A DNA stretch of 64,000 bases from Clostridium_AD sp050717535 (GCF_050717535.1 NZ_JBOITM010000086.1:1-64000); one strand, 5' to 3'; shown: positions 25,279-34,591, counted from the first letter of the stretch. A program made the numbers and translations. Notes: generated from the sequence alone by a model not told the origin.

Positions 25279-26409
25279 ATGGATAGATGGATTATTATTT
25301 ATGAGTTTTCTATTTTAATTTATTGCATAAGTAATTATCTACAAAGTGGAATTGAAAATTCCACTTTTGCCATATCTACTATTTTATCTTATATATGTCT
25401 TAAAACCTGTTATTACATATTTAGTAAATTTAAATATGTGGATATTATATTGATTTTGACTCTAGTATTAGTAGTGGTTGAATATTTTTATGTTTATGAT
25501 TTAATAATACTAGTCTTACCTATTAACATTTATATGTTATTAGGAAAGAAAGACCAGCATAAGTGGATAAGTATAATAGCTATTATCATTAGTGTATATT
25601 TTATAAAACATGATATTTTAAAAGAATATATATTAATAGCGGCATTGGGTTATTTAGTATATATATTAGTTAATATTAGCTTTAGTGGAATGCAAAAACT
25701 TACAGAAGAAAATGAAAGATTAGCGAAGAGAAATGCTACACTTTTAAGTAAACTAAATAAAGATGCCGAATTTTATAAACAATCTAAATACATGTCGCAG
25801 CTTCAAGAAAGAAATAAGATAGCCCAGGAAATACATGATAATATTGGACATGTATTGTCTGGAGGCATTATGCAGCTAGAGGCGGCTAAGCTTTTACTAG
25901 ACGTTGATATACCTAAATCAAAATCAATGGTTCAGGGCACTATTAACGTACTACGTGAAGGAATGGATAATATAAGAATCACTTTGAAAAATATTAAACC
26001 ACCTGCAGAACAATTAGGCATAACTAAGATTAAAGTGTTAATTGAAGAATTTAGTTCTAACAGTGGGATAAAGTCTAATTTTCTTTATAATTCAAATATA
26101 GATAAAATAACCACAGTGCAGTGGAAGCTTATTTATGACAACGTTAATGAAGGGTTAACGAATACAATGAAATATTCTAAAGCATCTAAAGTTATTGTTG
26201 GTATTGAAATTCACAATAAAATTATAAAATTAGAAGTTAAGGACGATGGTATAGGCTGCATTACTGTTATCAAAGGTCTAGGTATTGCTGGCATGGAAGA
26301 AAGAATAGTGGATGCAGGTGGACAGGTTATTATAGATGGAACACAAGGCTTCTCCATTATCTCACTTATTCCATTAGACCAAGAAAAGTGGGGGACGGTT
26401 AACAACTAA
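25279..26409 (+). CDS. NarL-type sensor histidine kinase
   Basis: The 376-residue membrane kinase has about six predicted N-terminal membrane segments (to about residue 135), a coiled region, a HisKA_3 dimerisation domain with His186 (EIHDNIGHVLSG), and an ATPase domain with NEGLTNTMKYS, VKDDGIG and GIAGMEER. It has no large extracellular sensor domain, so the stimulus is probably in or at the membrane. It starts directly after the M50 gene. Its last five residues and stop codon (GTVNN-stop) come from a REP-like repeat, so the original C-terminus may have been altered. With the 26566 regulator it resembles LnrJ/LnrK. Confidence 0.92.
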   Translation: MDRWIIIYEFSILIYCISNYLQSGIENSTFAISTILSYICLKTCYYIFSKFKYVDIILILTLVLVVVEYFYVYDLIILVLPINIYMLLGKKDQHKWISIIAIIISVYFIKHDILKEYILIAALGYLVYILVNISFSGMQKLTEENERLAKRNATLLSKLNKDAEFYKQSKYMSQLQERNKIAQEIHDNIGHVLSGGIMQLEAAKLLLDVDIPKSKSMVQGTINVLREGMDNIRITLKNIKPPAEQLGITKIKVLIEEFSSNSGIKSNFLYNSNIDKITTVQWKLIYDNVNEGLTNTMKYSKASKVIVGIEIHNKIIKLEVKDDGIGCITVIKGLGIAGMEERIVDAGGQVIIDGTQGFSIISLIPLDQEKWGTVNN

Positions 26410-26545
26410 TTGATGTTTAGAGCTAGATTTTATGTGTATGTGTAGGTGTAGGTGTAGGTGTAGGTGAGGGACAGTTAGCAACCAATTGATGTTTAGAGTT
26501 TGATTTTAGGTGGATTAAAGGTGGGGGACAGTTAGCAACTAAATA
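26390..26545 (+). repeat. REP cluster 1 (three REP copies plus TAGGTG repeat)
   Basis: The core GGGGACRGTTARCAACTAAT occurs at about 26390-26410, 26468-26487 and 26522-26542. The first two share the downstream bases TGATGTTTAGAG. Between them lies GTAGGTGTAGGTG, about four TAGGTG hexamers. The first copy gives the histidine kinase its stop codon, and the cluster separates the kinase from its regulator. Confidence 0.85.
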
Positions 26546-26565
26546 ACAAATAAGGGGCTAGGAGT

Positions 26566-27198
26566 ATGGCAATTAAAGTTTTGATAGCTGATGATGATAT
26601 ACTAATAAGAGAAGGTTTGAAAATTATACTTGAATTGGACGAAGAATTTGAAGTGGTGGGGTGCGTCCAAAATGGATTGGAAGCCTTAGAAAAGTGTAAA
26701 GTGGAAATTGTAGATGTAGCATTATTGGATGTAAGAATGCCAGTGATGAATGGAGTACAAGCAGTTAGTGAAATAACTATGAAAACAACAACTAAAACCT
26801 TGATTTTAACTACATTTGACGAGGATGAATATATACATGAGGCTTTAAAAAATGGGGCAAGAGGTTATCTTTTAAAAAATAATTCACCAGAGAAAATAAA
26901 AGATGCTATTAAAACAGTTTTTGGTGGGAATATTGTTATGCAAGATGTAATATTAGATAAGGTTACAAGAGGTTTTAAAGTGATAAGGAAAGAAGAAATT
27001 CCAAAAGAATATTTCTTTACAGAAAGAGAAACAGATATAATAAAAGCTATTGCAGAAGGTCTTTCAAATAAAGAAATTTCTAATAAAATATATATATCAG
27101 AGGGGACAGTTAAGAACTATATCACTTCTATTCTGGGTAAGACTGGATTAAAACATAGAACTCAAATTGCGATATATTATTTAAAGGGAGAAATATAA
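26566..27198 (+). CDS. NarL/LuxR-family response regulator
   Basis: The 210-residue protein has a receiver domain with the phosphorylated Asp55 (LLDVRMP), the acidic pocket ADDD and conserved Lys in YLLKN. A LuxR-type helix-turn-helix follows (ERETDIIKAIAEGLSNKEI, SEGTVKNYI). It is the partner of the 25279 kinase and probably activates the ABC genes at 27367-30666, as LnrK does for lnrLMN in B. subtilis (inference from gene order). AAGGGG lies about eight bases before the ATG. Confidence 0.95.
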   Translation: MAIKVLIADDDILIREGLKIILELDEEFEVVGCVQNGLEALEKCKVEIVDVALLDVRMPVMNGVQAVSEITMKTTTKTLILTTFDEDEYIHEALKNGARGYLLKNNSPEKIKDAIKTVFGGNIVMQDVILDKVTRGFKVIRKEEIPKEYFFTERETDIIKAIAEGLSNKEISNKIYISEGTVKNYITSILGKTGLKHRTQIAIYYLKGEI

Positions 27199-27279
27199 TA
27201 TTAGGTATATGAGAATAAATAACAAGTCGGCAGATTAGTATTTATTTTCAAACGTACTTATATGACTTTAGTCATATAG

Positions 27280-27320
27280 AAAAGGTGACTTTCACTACTT
27301 ACTAGGAAGTCTCTTTTTTT
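27280..27320 (+). terminator. Terminator after the response regulator
   Basis: AAAGGTGACTT pairs, with two imperfect positions, with AAGTCTCTTT and continues in a T run. A separate small palindrome, ATATGACTTTAGTCATAT, lies just before it. Confidence 0.6.
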
Positions 27321-27366
27321 ATACAATAGAATTATAAGAAATAAAAATTATAAAGAGGTGCCATAT

Positions 27367-28302
27367 ATGAAGATAGTTAAAATCCAAGGATTAACCAAAA
27401 AATTCAAAGATGTAATAGCAGTAGATAATGTGTGCTTAACTATAGAAGAAGGCGAAATTTATGGGTTACTCGGACCTAATGGAGCAGGCAAAAGCACTAT
27501 TATAAATATATTATGTGGTCTACTGGAAGTGGATAAAGGCAAAATTGAAATTTTAGGGAAAGACATTGAAAAAAGCAGTACTTACACAAAACAAAACATT
27601 GGTGTGGTGCCACAAGAGATTGCTATTTATGATGACTTAACAGCTTATGAAAATGTTAAATTTTTTGCTAGTCTTTATGGGCTAAAGGGATCTGAACTTA
27701 GTGATAAAGTAGATGAAGCACTAGAGTTTGTTGGGCTTTTAGATAAGAAAAAAGAGTACCCAAAGAGTTTTTCAGGTGGAATGAAAAGGCGATTAAATAT
27801 TGCATGTTCTATAGCTCATAGGCCTAAGCTAATTATAATGGATGAACCCACGGTAGGCATTGATCCTCAATCAAGAAATCATATATTACAATCTGTAAAG
27901 AAATTAAATTCACTAGGATGTACTATAATCTATACTACTCACTATATGGAAGAGGTAGAAGCCATATGCGGTAATATAGCTATAATAGACCACGGTAAGG
28001 TAATTGCACAGGGGACTGTGGAGGAATTGAAGTCTATTGTTACAGATGTAAATTATGTTGAGATTACTGTAGAAGATGTAGATGTGGTTAATATAGAGGA
28101 ACTTAAGGCAATAGCGGGAGTTGTTGAAATAGAAGTTGTAGAAGAAAAAATTAAAATACAAAGTAAAAAGGATATTACTAATTTAGATAAAATAATATTA
28201 TTTTTCACTTCTAATAATGTTGCTATTAAAAGTATGGAAAGCAAAAATCCCGATTTAGAGTCGGTATTCCTCACACTAACGGGAAGGAAACTCAGGGATT
28301 AG
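27367..28302 (+). CDS. ABC transporter ATP-binding protein (LnrL/NatA-like)
   Basis: The 311-residue ATPase has Walker A GPNGAGKS (36-43), Q-loop VVPQE, signature SFSGGMKRR, Walker B LIIMDEPTVGID and a C-terminal extension typical of drug and Na+ exporters. ATG 27367 lies six bases behind AAAGAGGTG; an in-frame GTG overlaps that site and is unlikely. With the two ABC-2 permeases at 28380 and 29509 and the upstream two-component pair, it matches the kinase-regulator-ATPase-permease-permease order of the B. subtilis linearmycin resistance genes lnrJKLMN. Export of a membrane-active compound is inferred. Confidence 0.95.
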   Translation: MKIVKIQGLTKKFKDVIAVDNVCLTIEEGEIYGLLGPNGAGKSTIINILCGLLEVDKGKIEILGKDIEKSSTYTKQNIGVVPQEIAIYDDLTAYENVKFFASLYGLKGSELSDKVDEALEFVGLLDKKKEYPKSFSGGMKRRLNIACSIAHRPKLIIMDEPTVGIDPQSRNHILQSVKKLNSLGCTIIYTTHYMEEVEAICGNIAIIDHGKVIAQGTVEELKSIVTDVNYVEITVEDVDVVNIEELKAIAGVVEIEVVEEKIKIQSKKDITNLDKIILFFTSNNVAIKSMESKNPDLESVFLTLTGRKLRD

Positions 28303-28379
28303 AGGCTAACTTTTAATGAGAGTTATATACTTTAATAAGTGCAAGAAGCATAACTATTAATAACAGTTGGGGGAATAAA

Positions 28380-29507
28380 ATGAAGATTTTTATTATAGCA
28401 TTGAAGGAAATTAAGCAAAATTTAAGAGATAAACAAGGAATGCTTTTAATGATAGCACTTCCTATAGTTCTTATGTTGATTTTAGGGACAGCTCTGTCTG
28501 GTGATATGGATGAGAGCTCATATTTGTTTAATAATACAAATATAGCTTATTCTATTGAGGGGAAGGGGCAGAGAGTAGAAGCTTTTGAAAATTTTCTAAA
28601 TGAAACAAAAAAACTTGGTATAAAACCTATAAGAGTGCAAGATTATGAAAGTGGAATTAATAGTGTTAAGGATACAGTGTATGTCTGCTATATATACTTT
28701 AATGAAAGTGAAAATAAAATAAATCTTTATAAAAATGAAAAATATAATTTTGAAGCATCATTTGTAGAAGTAGTTTTTCAAGGGTTTGTACAAAAGTATA
28801 ATGTTATAGCTGAAATAGCAAAGGTTAAGCCTGAAGCTGTAGAACAAGTTTTAAAAGAAGATTCTAAAAAATACGTAGATGTAAAATCTATTGATAGGAA
28901 AAAGCAGCCAAGAGCAATTGACTATTATGGAATAACTATGACAACACTAATTATAATGTATGGTGCGTTATATGGGGCTTTTGCCATTAATGGTGAAAAA
29001 ACAAGGAAGACAGGAAATAGAATACTAATTTCTCCTATAAAAAAGTATGAATTTTTTATAGGAAAGAATATGGGAACTTTTGTAAGCATAATGTTTCAAT
29101 TATTAATAGTGATGGTTTTTAGTAGATTTGCTTTGGGGGTAGACTGGGGAGATAGTCCAGGGGTGGTATTACTAATAATGTCATCAGAAGTATTTATGGC
29201 GATATCGCTAGGAATAGCAGCTGCTTTTATTTTTAAATCTGAAGGTGTAATTTCTGGAGTATTAAATGCTATGATACCACTAATGATTTTTCTCGGTGGA
29301 GGATATGTATCATTAGAACAGTTTGATAGTCAGATTCTATTGAATATAGCTAAAGTTTCGCCAGTAAGATGGGCAAATGATACTATATTCAAGATAATAT
29401 ACAGTGGTGATTTTAGTGGCGTATTTACTACCATTTCTATTAATTTAATCGCAGCCACAGTGTTTTTAGCTATATCTATGTTGATGTTTAGAAAGGAGGG
29501 AGCATAA
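28380..29507 (+). CDS. ABC-2 type transporter permease (LnrM-like)
   Basis: The 375-residue membrane protein has the ABC2_membrane_3 layout: one N-terminal membrane helix (about 18-38), a large extracytoplasmic domain (about 40-185) and five more helices. DKQGMLLMIALPIVLMLILG at the first helix and GGGYVSLEQF and SPVRWANDTIF near the end are typical. The ATG follows GTTGGGGGAA. It is one half of a heterodimeric membrane part with the next gene, whose start lies one base past its stop. Confidence 0.92.
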   Translation: MKIFIIALKEIKQNLRDKQGMLLMIALPIVLMLILGTALSGDMDESSYLFNNTNIAYSIEGKGQRVEAFENFLNETKKLGIKPIRVQDYESGINSVKDTVYVCYIYFNESENKINLYKNEKYNFEASFVEVVFQGFVQKYNVIAEIAKVKPEAVEQVLKEDSKKYVDVKSIDRKKQPRAIDYYGITMTTLIIMYGALYGAFAINGEKTRKTGNRILISPIKKYEFFIGKNMGTFVSIMFQLLIVMVFSRFALGVDWGDSPGVVLLIMSSEVFMAISLGIAAAFIFKSEGVISGVLNAMIPLMIFLGGGYVSLEQFDSQILLNIAKVSPVRWANDTIFKIIYSGDFSGVFTTISINLIAATVFLAISMLMFRKEGA

Positions 29508-29508
29508 A

Positions 29509-30666
29509 ATGAGGAGTGTTTTTTTAATAGCTAAAAATACTTTTAAGCTTATTTTTAAGAAAAAATCTAATGTAATAGTATATATAGTATTACCTATAAT
29601 ACTTGTTGTGGTGTTTATGGGTATGCAAGGGGGTTCTTCCAGCTCTAAAGTATCTATGGGAATTGTTAATAAAGACAACACAGAAATATCTGTGGATATG
29701 CTTAAATATTTAGAGTCTACTGAGAAATTTAAAATTGTACAATTAGATGAAGATGATTTAGCAAAAAAAGTAGCTAGTGGAGATGTGCAATTTGCAGTAA
29801 TAATTCCTGAAAATATGAAAAGCAAAGTACTAAACAAGGATATAGATAAAATTGAAGTAATATCTATAAAAGGTCAGGAGACTACTGTATGGATAGAAAA
29901 TTATATAAATATGTATATGAAAAATATAATGGATATATCAAAAGCCGCAAATGGGCAAGAAGAAATCTTTGATAAAATATATGAGGGCTATTCAAAACAA
30001 GAATTAGTGATTCAAAGTGAATTTGTAACGGATAATACAAAGGAACATTCAAAAGGACAAGGCACAACTGAAAGTACAATGGGACTATTTATTTTGGTAA
30101 TGTTAATAGGGGCAAATACAACCTCAATACTGATTCTAAAAGAAAAAAGAGAAAGGACTTATCAAAGAATATGTACTTCACCTGTAAGCTCAAAACAGTA
30201 TATGATGGGGAATGTAATAGTGAATTTATTTATTGTATTTATCCAGATAACTATAGTTCTGTTTTTAGCTACAGTGATTCTGAAATTTAATACCCATATA
30301 CCGGCTATGCAATTACTAATTGTATTAATGAGTTTTGGTGCGGTGGCTGTATCAATAGGGCTTCTAATAGTGGCATTTTCTAAATCCACTTCATCCGCTG
30401 GTACTCTCTCCACTTTAATTATCACTCCATCTTGTATGCTAGGAGGTTGTTTTTGGCCAGTTTTCATTATGCCACCATTACTTCAGAGGTTATCAGATTT
30501 TATTCCGCAAAGTTGGGCATTAGGCGCTATAAGAAAGCTTCAAACAGGAGCACAGTTTAAAGAGGTGCTGGGTAATATACTAATACTATTAGGTTTTGCA
30601 ATTACATTTTTCCTTATCTCAGTTTATAAAATGAAAAAGGATAGAAGTGTGGAAAGATTCATTTAA
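29509..30666 (+). CDS. ABC-2 type transporter permease (LnrN-like)
   Basis: The 385-residue permease has the same layout as its neighbour: a membrane helix at about 22-40, an extracytoplasmic domain with predicted alpha/beta structure, and C-terminal helices with GGCFWPVFIMPPLLQ and IPQSWALGAI. AAAGGAGGGAGC, the ribosome binding site, lies within the end of the previous gene, so translation is coupled. It is the last gene of the exporter unit; REP cluster 2 follows. Confidence 0.92.
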   Translation: MRSVFLIAKNTFKLIFKKKSNVIVYIVLPIILVVVFMGMQGGSSSSKVSMGIVNKDNTEISVDMLKYLESTEKFKIVQLDEDDLAKKVASGDVQFAVIIPENMKSKVLNKDIDKIEVISIKGQETTVWIENYINMYMKNIMDISKAANGQEEIFDKIYEGYSKQELVIQSEFVTDNTKEHSKGQGTTESTMGLFILVMLIGANTTSILILKEKRERTYQRICTSPVSSKQYMMGNVIVNLFIVFIQITIVLFLATVILKFNTHIPAMQLLIVLMSFGAVAVSIGLLIVAFSKSTSSAGTLSTLIITPSCMLGGCFWPVFIMPPLLQRLSDFIPQSWALGAIRKLQTGAQFKEVLGNILILLGFAITFFLISVYKMKKDRSVERFI

Positions 30667-30677
30667 AGCGGGTAAGG

Positions 30678-30800
30678 GTGGGGACGGTTATAGAGAGCTG
30701 GAGTGCTGGGGACGGTTAACAACTAATTTGCTTTTAAATTATTTAAATTAAGTGGATAACGTGGATAACGTGGATAACGTGGGGACAGTTAACAACTTAT
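30678..30800 (+). repeat. REP cluster 2 (three copies plus GTGGATAAC repeat)
   Basis: REP cores lie at 30680-30690 (truncated), 30709-30728 and 30781-30799. Between the last two are three perfect head-to-tail copies of GTGGATAAC (about 30752-30778), which differ from the DnaA box TGTGGATAA only at the first base. The second REP and the following 30 bases closely match the copy at 57839. Confidence 0.85.
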
Positions 30801-30880
30801 GGGGATTTATATCAAATGGACAATCTTTTATAAGTAGGAACTTACAACTAAAACTATAAAGTTTGTTTAGATGAAATCTG

Positions 30881-30889
30881 TGATATAAT
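30881..30889 (+). promoter_or_regulatory. Extended -10 promoter for trmB
   Basis: TGATATAAT fits TGNTATAAT and lies about 65 bases before the trmB start. No strong -35 box is seen. Confidence 0.45.
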
Positions 30890-30956
30890 AATGAAGTGAA
30901 TTTAAGAAAAAATTATGTAGTAATTTTTTAATATATGAATAAAAGGAGAAAAATAT

Positions 30957-31622
30957 ATGCGCCTAAGAAAAAAATATTGGGCTAGGCCAGAACTAGAGGC
31001 TAGCCATATTGTAGTAACAGATCATTATGCTCATAAAGGAAAATGGAATGTGGAATTTAAGAATGACAATGAAATACATCTAGAACTAGGCTGTGGTAAA
31101 GGTGGTTTTATATCAGAAAAATCTAAGCAAAATCAAGATATCAACTTTGTAGGTATAGATTTAAAAGATGAAGTCTTAGTATTTGCGCTTAGAAAAGTTT
31201 TAGAAGTAAGGAAAGTTAAAGAGGCAGAAACTTTAAATGTAAGGCTTATGCCGCTAAATATTATGCTTATTGATGATGTTTTTGCAGAGAATGAGATAAG
31301 TAGAATTTATATAAATTTCTGCAATCCTTGGCCAAAGGAAAGGCATAACAAAAGAAGGTTAACTCACACTAGATGCTTAACTAATTATAAGAAATTTTTA
31401 AAGCCTGGCTCTGAAGTTTGGTTTAAAACAGATGATACAGAGTTATTTGAAGACTCAATTGAGTATTTCAAAGAATGTGGTTTTGAAATATTATTTTTAA
31501 CCTATGATTTGCACAATAGTGATTTTAAAGAGAATGTAGTTACAGAATATGAAGCCAAGTTTGCTGGACTCGGCATGAAGGCTATGTTTTTAAGGGCTAA
31601 ACTAATTGTAGAGAATAAATAA
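30957..31622 (+). CDS. trmB: tRNA (guanine-N7)-methyltransferase
   Basis: It methylates G46 in the variable loop of tRNAs using S-adenosylmethionine. The 221-residue protein has the Rossmann SAM-binding motif ELGCGKGGF, the acidic second strand VGIDLK and the TrmB signature YINFCNPWPKERHNKRR. The C-terminal TEYEAKF matches the conserved TxYE motif that contacts the guanine. The ATG follows AAAAGGAG. It is a single gene closed by a strong terminator. Confidence 0.97.
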   Translation: MRLRKKYWARPELEASHIVVTDHYAHKGKWNVEFKNDNEIHLELGCGKGGFISEKSKQNQDINFVGIDLKDEVLVFALRKVLEVRKVKEAETLNVRLMPLNIMLIDDVFAENEISRIYINFCNPWPKERHNKRRLTHTRCLTNYKKFLKPGSEVWFKTDDTELFEDSIEYFKECGFEILFLTYDLHNSDFKENVVTEYEAKFAGLGMKAMFLRAKLIVENK

Positions 31623-31660
31623 GCATTTGAAAATATAAATATTATTATAGTTATAAACAG

Positions 31661-31712
31661 AATTGTCCACACTAGACCCATAAAAATTGGGATTGGTGTG
31701 GACAATTTTTTT
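31661..31712 (+). terminator. Terminator after trmB
   Basis: AATTGTCCACAC pairs perfectly with GTGTGGACAATT and is followed by TTTTT. Confidence 0.9.
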
Positions 31713-31882
31713 ATTGTATTATTCGTGATATTAAAGAAAGTTATTCAGTGCCTAAGAACCCCATGCCTTTAGGAGTGGGAGTTTTAGTTTGTAGTTAATG
31801 CTCACATAGCTGGAATAGTAACCAGTTTAAGCTAATATAATAGTTTAGAATATGTAAATATTAATAGCAAGGAGTTGAGCAT

Positions 31883-33058
31883 TTGAATCAAGGAAATAAA
31901 AGGGTTTACAATAGTGAAGTTAGCATAATAAAAATTTTGATTATCATCATAGTTTTACTATTGGGTATAGATATTGTAAAGAGCAACGCCTTTATCAAAT
32001 TAGATTTAAGGGTTCTTAATGATTTTTCTACAGTTTTTCTTAGTATAATTTTTGAAGGCATACCATTTATATTAATAGGAGCATTAGTTTCTTCAATAAT
32101 TCAAATATTCGTATCCGAGGAAGCAATTGCAAAAATAATACCTAAAAATAAGTTTGTAGGGGTTTTAATCGCATCTTTAGTTGGACTTGTTTTTCCAGTA
32201 TGTGAGTGTGCAATTGTTCCAATAACTAGGAGGCTTATTAAGAAGGGCGTTCCATTAAGTATTGCGGTTACATTTATGCTATCAGTACCGATTATGAATC
32301 CTGTGGTTTTATTGTCAACGCATTATGCTTTTATGGGAATGTCATACATGGTAATAGCAAGAGCTATGTTTGGTATGATTGGCTCTATAACAATAGGCAT
32401 TCTCATAGGGGTACTGCATAAAGATAGTCCTTTTAAACACCAAGTGGTTAGAAAGGCAAGAAGCACACGAAAAGCAGAAGGTGATTTTAAACATCAGAAT
32501 GTAGTAAGATCTAAAAGTACTAACCATATAAAACATAATCATATCCATGTAGACAAAAATAATGATAACTGTTCTTGTGGACATACTCATAACCATAGTA
32601 AATATGATAATAGGATTTTGAGAAACATAGAGGAAATAATAACTCATACTAGTGCAGAGTTATATGATATAGGTAGATTTTTTATAATGGGAGTATTCCT
32701 ATCAACGTGTATGCAAATTTTCATACCTAAGGAATTTATTTTATCCATAGGTGGAGGTGTTTTATCTTCAATAATTGTAATGATGATGCTAGCTTTTGTA
32801 TTATCAGTTTGTTCAGAAACAGATGCATTTATAGCAAGAAGTTTTTTAGGTCAATTTACATCCGGTTCAATTTTAGGATTTTTAATTTTAGGGCCTATGA
32901 TAGATATAAAAAATACAATTATGCTTTGTGGAAGTTTTAAATTAAGTTTTGTAGCTAAATTGATTTTCCTTATAATTGCTATTTGCTTTATTTTGGCTGT
33001 AATAGCAAACATATTTCCGCTTGACAAGCTAACTAATGGGTTTGCTTTAGGGGTTTGA
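31883..33058 (+). CDS. YraQ/ArsP-like permease with a His-rich loop
   Basis: The 391-residue polytopic membrane protein belongs to the permease family formerly DUF318 (YraQ/YcgR). It has the conserved Cys-Glu-Cys motif in FPVCECAIVPITRR and the repeated small-residue helix SVPIMNPVV. The central cytoplasmic or periplasmic loop (about residues 190-245) is rich in His and Cys (HNHIHVDK, CSCGHTHNHS), which suggests binding of a transition metal. The start is TTG behind AAGGAGTTGAGCAT. The next gene, a DUF1980 protein, is the usual partner, and together they form a two-component permease of unconfirmed substrate. Confidence 0.87.
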   Translation: MNQGNKRVYNSEVSIIKILIIIIVLLLGIDIVKSNAFIKLDLRVLNDFSTVFLSIIFEGIPFILIGALVSSIIQIFVSEEAIAKIIPKNKFVGVLIASLVGLVFPVCECAIVPITRRLIKKGVPLSIAVTFMLSVPIMNPVVLLSTHYAFMGMSYMVIARAMFGMIGSITIGILIGVLHKDSPFKHQVVRKARSTRKAEGDFKHQNVVRSKSTNHIKHNHIHVDKNNDNCSCGHTHNHSKYDNRILRNIEEIITHTSAELYDIGRFFIMGVFLSTCMQIFIPKEFILSIGGGVLSSIIVMMMLAFVLSVCSETDAFIARSFLGQFTSGSILGFLILGPMIDIKNTIMLCGSFKLSFVAKLIFLIIAICFILAVIANIFPLDKLTNGFALGV

Positions 33059-33211
33059 AAAATAAAGGATTGAAATAACAGTCATATTTTATGCCACTAA
33101 GAAAATTAATAGCTAATAATTATCATCTGCTTACAGATTTTGTGTGGAAAGCCCATTCCTTCAGGTTTGGGTGGGTTGCACTTGCGAGTAATCAACACAA
33201 GGAGGATAGGT

Positions 33212-34093
33212 TTGAAAAAGAAGTTGAATTTTAATGAATTAATATGGTTTCTTATATTGATAGGCTTCACTTGTTATTTTTACATGATTATTAGTACAAA
33301 TAAATTAACACTATTTGTACATCCCAAAATGGTCAAATACGTAAATTTTGCATTGTATTTTTTTATTGTTTTGGTTATTTTCCAAGGAAAGAATATTTTC
33401 ACTAATAAGAAAGCTAAAAAATTTAAGTTTGGATATATAATGTTTTTAATTCCACTGTTTTTAGGATTTTTAATAAGGCCTGTGGGTATCAGTGTTTACA
33501 GTGCAATAGACAAGGGATTTTCATTAACATCACAATTGAAAATTGATGCATTGAAGCATAAACATACTGTTTTAGAGGATGGAACAGAGGTATGTGAACA
33601 TAATGATGAAACTACTCATTTGGTTGAGAATACTAATACTTCTGAGAATACTAATACTTCTGAAAATACTAATGTTACATTAGATTTACCTATAGAAAGT
33701 ACATCAATTATAAATGGTGATACTATAAATGTGACTAATGAAAATTTCGTGAATACTTATGAGGATTTATATGGAAATACTAAGGAGAACATTGGTAGAA
33801 ATCTATATATGAAAGGTTTTATATATAAACAAAAGGGACTTGATAAAGATGAGTTTATATTAGCTAGAATTCTTGTAAGTTGTTGCGCGGCAGATGCACA
33901 GCTGGTGGGCGTTTTATGTGATTTCTCTGAGGTAAAAGAATTCACAGAGGGTACTTGGGTAAATATAGAGGGTATATTAGGACAGCGAGTATATGCAGAT
34001 CCTAAAAATGGAGAAATTAGTATAATTCCAATAATTAAAGTGAATAAAGTAGAAAAAACATATGAACAAAGCAATGAGTATATATATAATTAA
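33212..34093 (+). CDS. TIGR03943/DUF1980 family permease partner (YcgQ-like)
   Basis: The 293-residue protein starts at TTG 33212, seven bases after AAGGAGG; the frame remains open upstream to 33140 but that part has no ribosome binding site. It has three or four N-terminal membrane helices and a C-terminal soluble domain with RILVSCCAADAQLVGV and YADPKNG, marks of the DUF1980 family. A His/Glu stretch (HKHTVLEDGTEVCEH) and a small direct repeat ENTNTSENTNTSENTN lie between them. The family accompanies YraQ-type permeases, as here, 153 bases after the 31883 gene. Confidence 0.87.
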   Translation: MKKKLNFNELIWFLILIGFTCYFYMIISTNKLTLFVHPKMVKYVNFALYFFIVLVIFQGKNIFTNKKAKKFKFGYIMFLIPLFLGFLIRPVGISVYSAIDKGFSLTSQLKIDALKHKHTVLEDGTEVCEHNDETTHLVENTNTSENTNTSENTNVTLDLPIESTSIINGDTINVTNENFVNTYEDLYGNTKENIGRNLYMKGFIYKQKGLDKDEFILARILVSCCAADAQLVGVLCDFSEVKEFTEGTWVNIEGILGQRVYADPKNGEISIIPIIKVNKVEKTYEQSNEYIYN

Positions 34094-34369
34094 GGAGCTA
34101 AGAATTGATAAATAGAGCAAAGGTTTATGAAGGCATGTAAATTCTAAATTATTGACATAATTAATGTAATGCTATAAACTTAATTGTGTTGAAGAACATT
34201 AAGTATTAGAACTTTTAGATTTAACTTTATGTAAGTATATTAGCAAAAAAAGTGAATAGATATTTTTAGGTGCCTATTATTAATTAAAATGCTTTAGCGG
34301 ATAAAGCTACGTTAGAAGATGAAGCTATATTTAGTAGCTAAATTTATAGGTAGTAGTGAAACTACTAGC

Positions 34370-34560
34370 GTTGACTATTAATAAGGTGAAAAGGGAATGT
34401 GGTGTGATTCCACAACAGCCCCCGCTACTGTAATTGAACACAAATTTTTATATCTACCTTTGAAAAAAAGGAAGGGACAAGAGTGAGTGAGTGAGTCAAG
34501 AGCCAGGAGACCTGCCTAAATCAGTAATATTAAGCTTTCGGCGGGAAAGAACTTGTAAAG
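34370..34560 (+). ncRNA. Cobalamin (B12) riboswitch
   Basis: Characteristic conserved segments appear in order: GGTGAAAAGGGAA (34384-34396), GTGATTCCACAACAGCCCCCGC (34402-34423) with ACTGT, and the B12 box AGCCAGGAGACCTGCC (34501-34516). When adenosylcobalamin binds, such RNAs usually favour a terminator or hide the ribosome binding site. A peripheral stem carries four GAGT tetranucleotides (34483-34498), a variable part. The RNA controls cobQ and probably cbiB. The 270 bases from 34094 to the aptamer show no gene. Confidence 0.93.
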
Positions 34561-34591
34561 TATAAGTTAGTGCAATAATAAAATTGTACAT

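Noticed and set aside
30752..30778. Tandem GTGGATAAC and other short repeats as a CRISPR array
   Set aside because: The units are only 6-16 bases with no spacers of 30-40 bases, and no cas gene is present.
31740..31800. Further TnpB right end (hairpin CCCCATGCC/GGAGTGGG)
   Set aside because: The stem is poor and the GTTCAC end is missing. A similar weak candidate at 33157-33190 (GCCCATTCC...GGGTGGGTTGCAC) is also not convincing.
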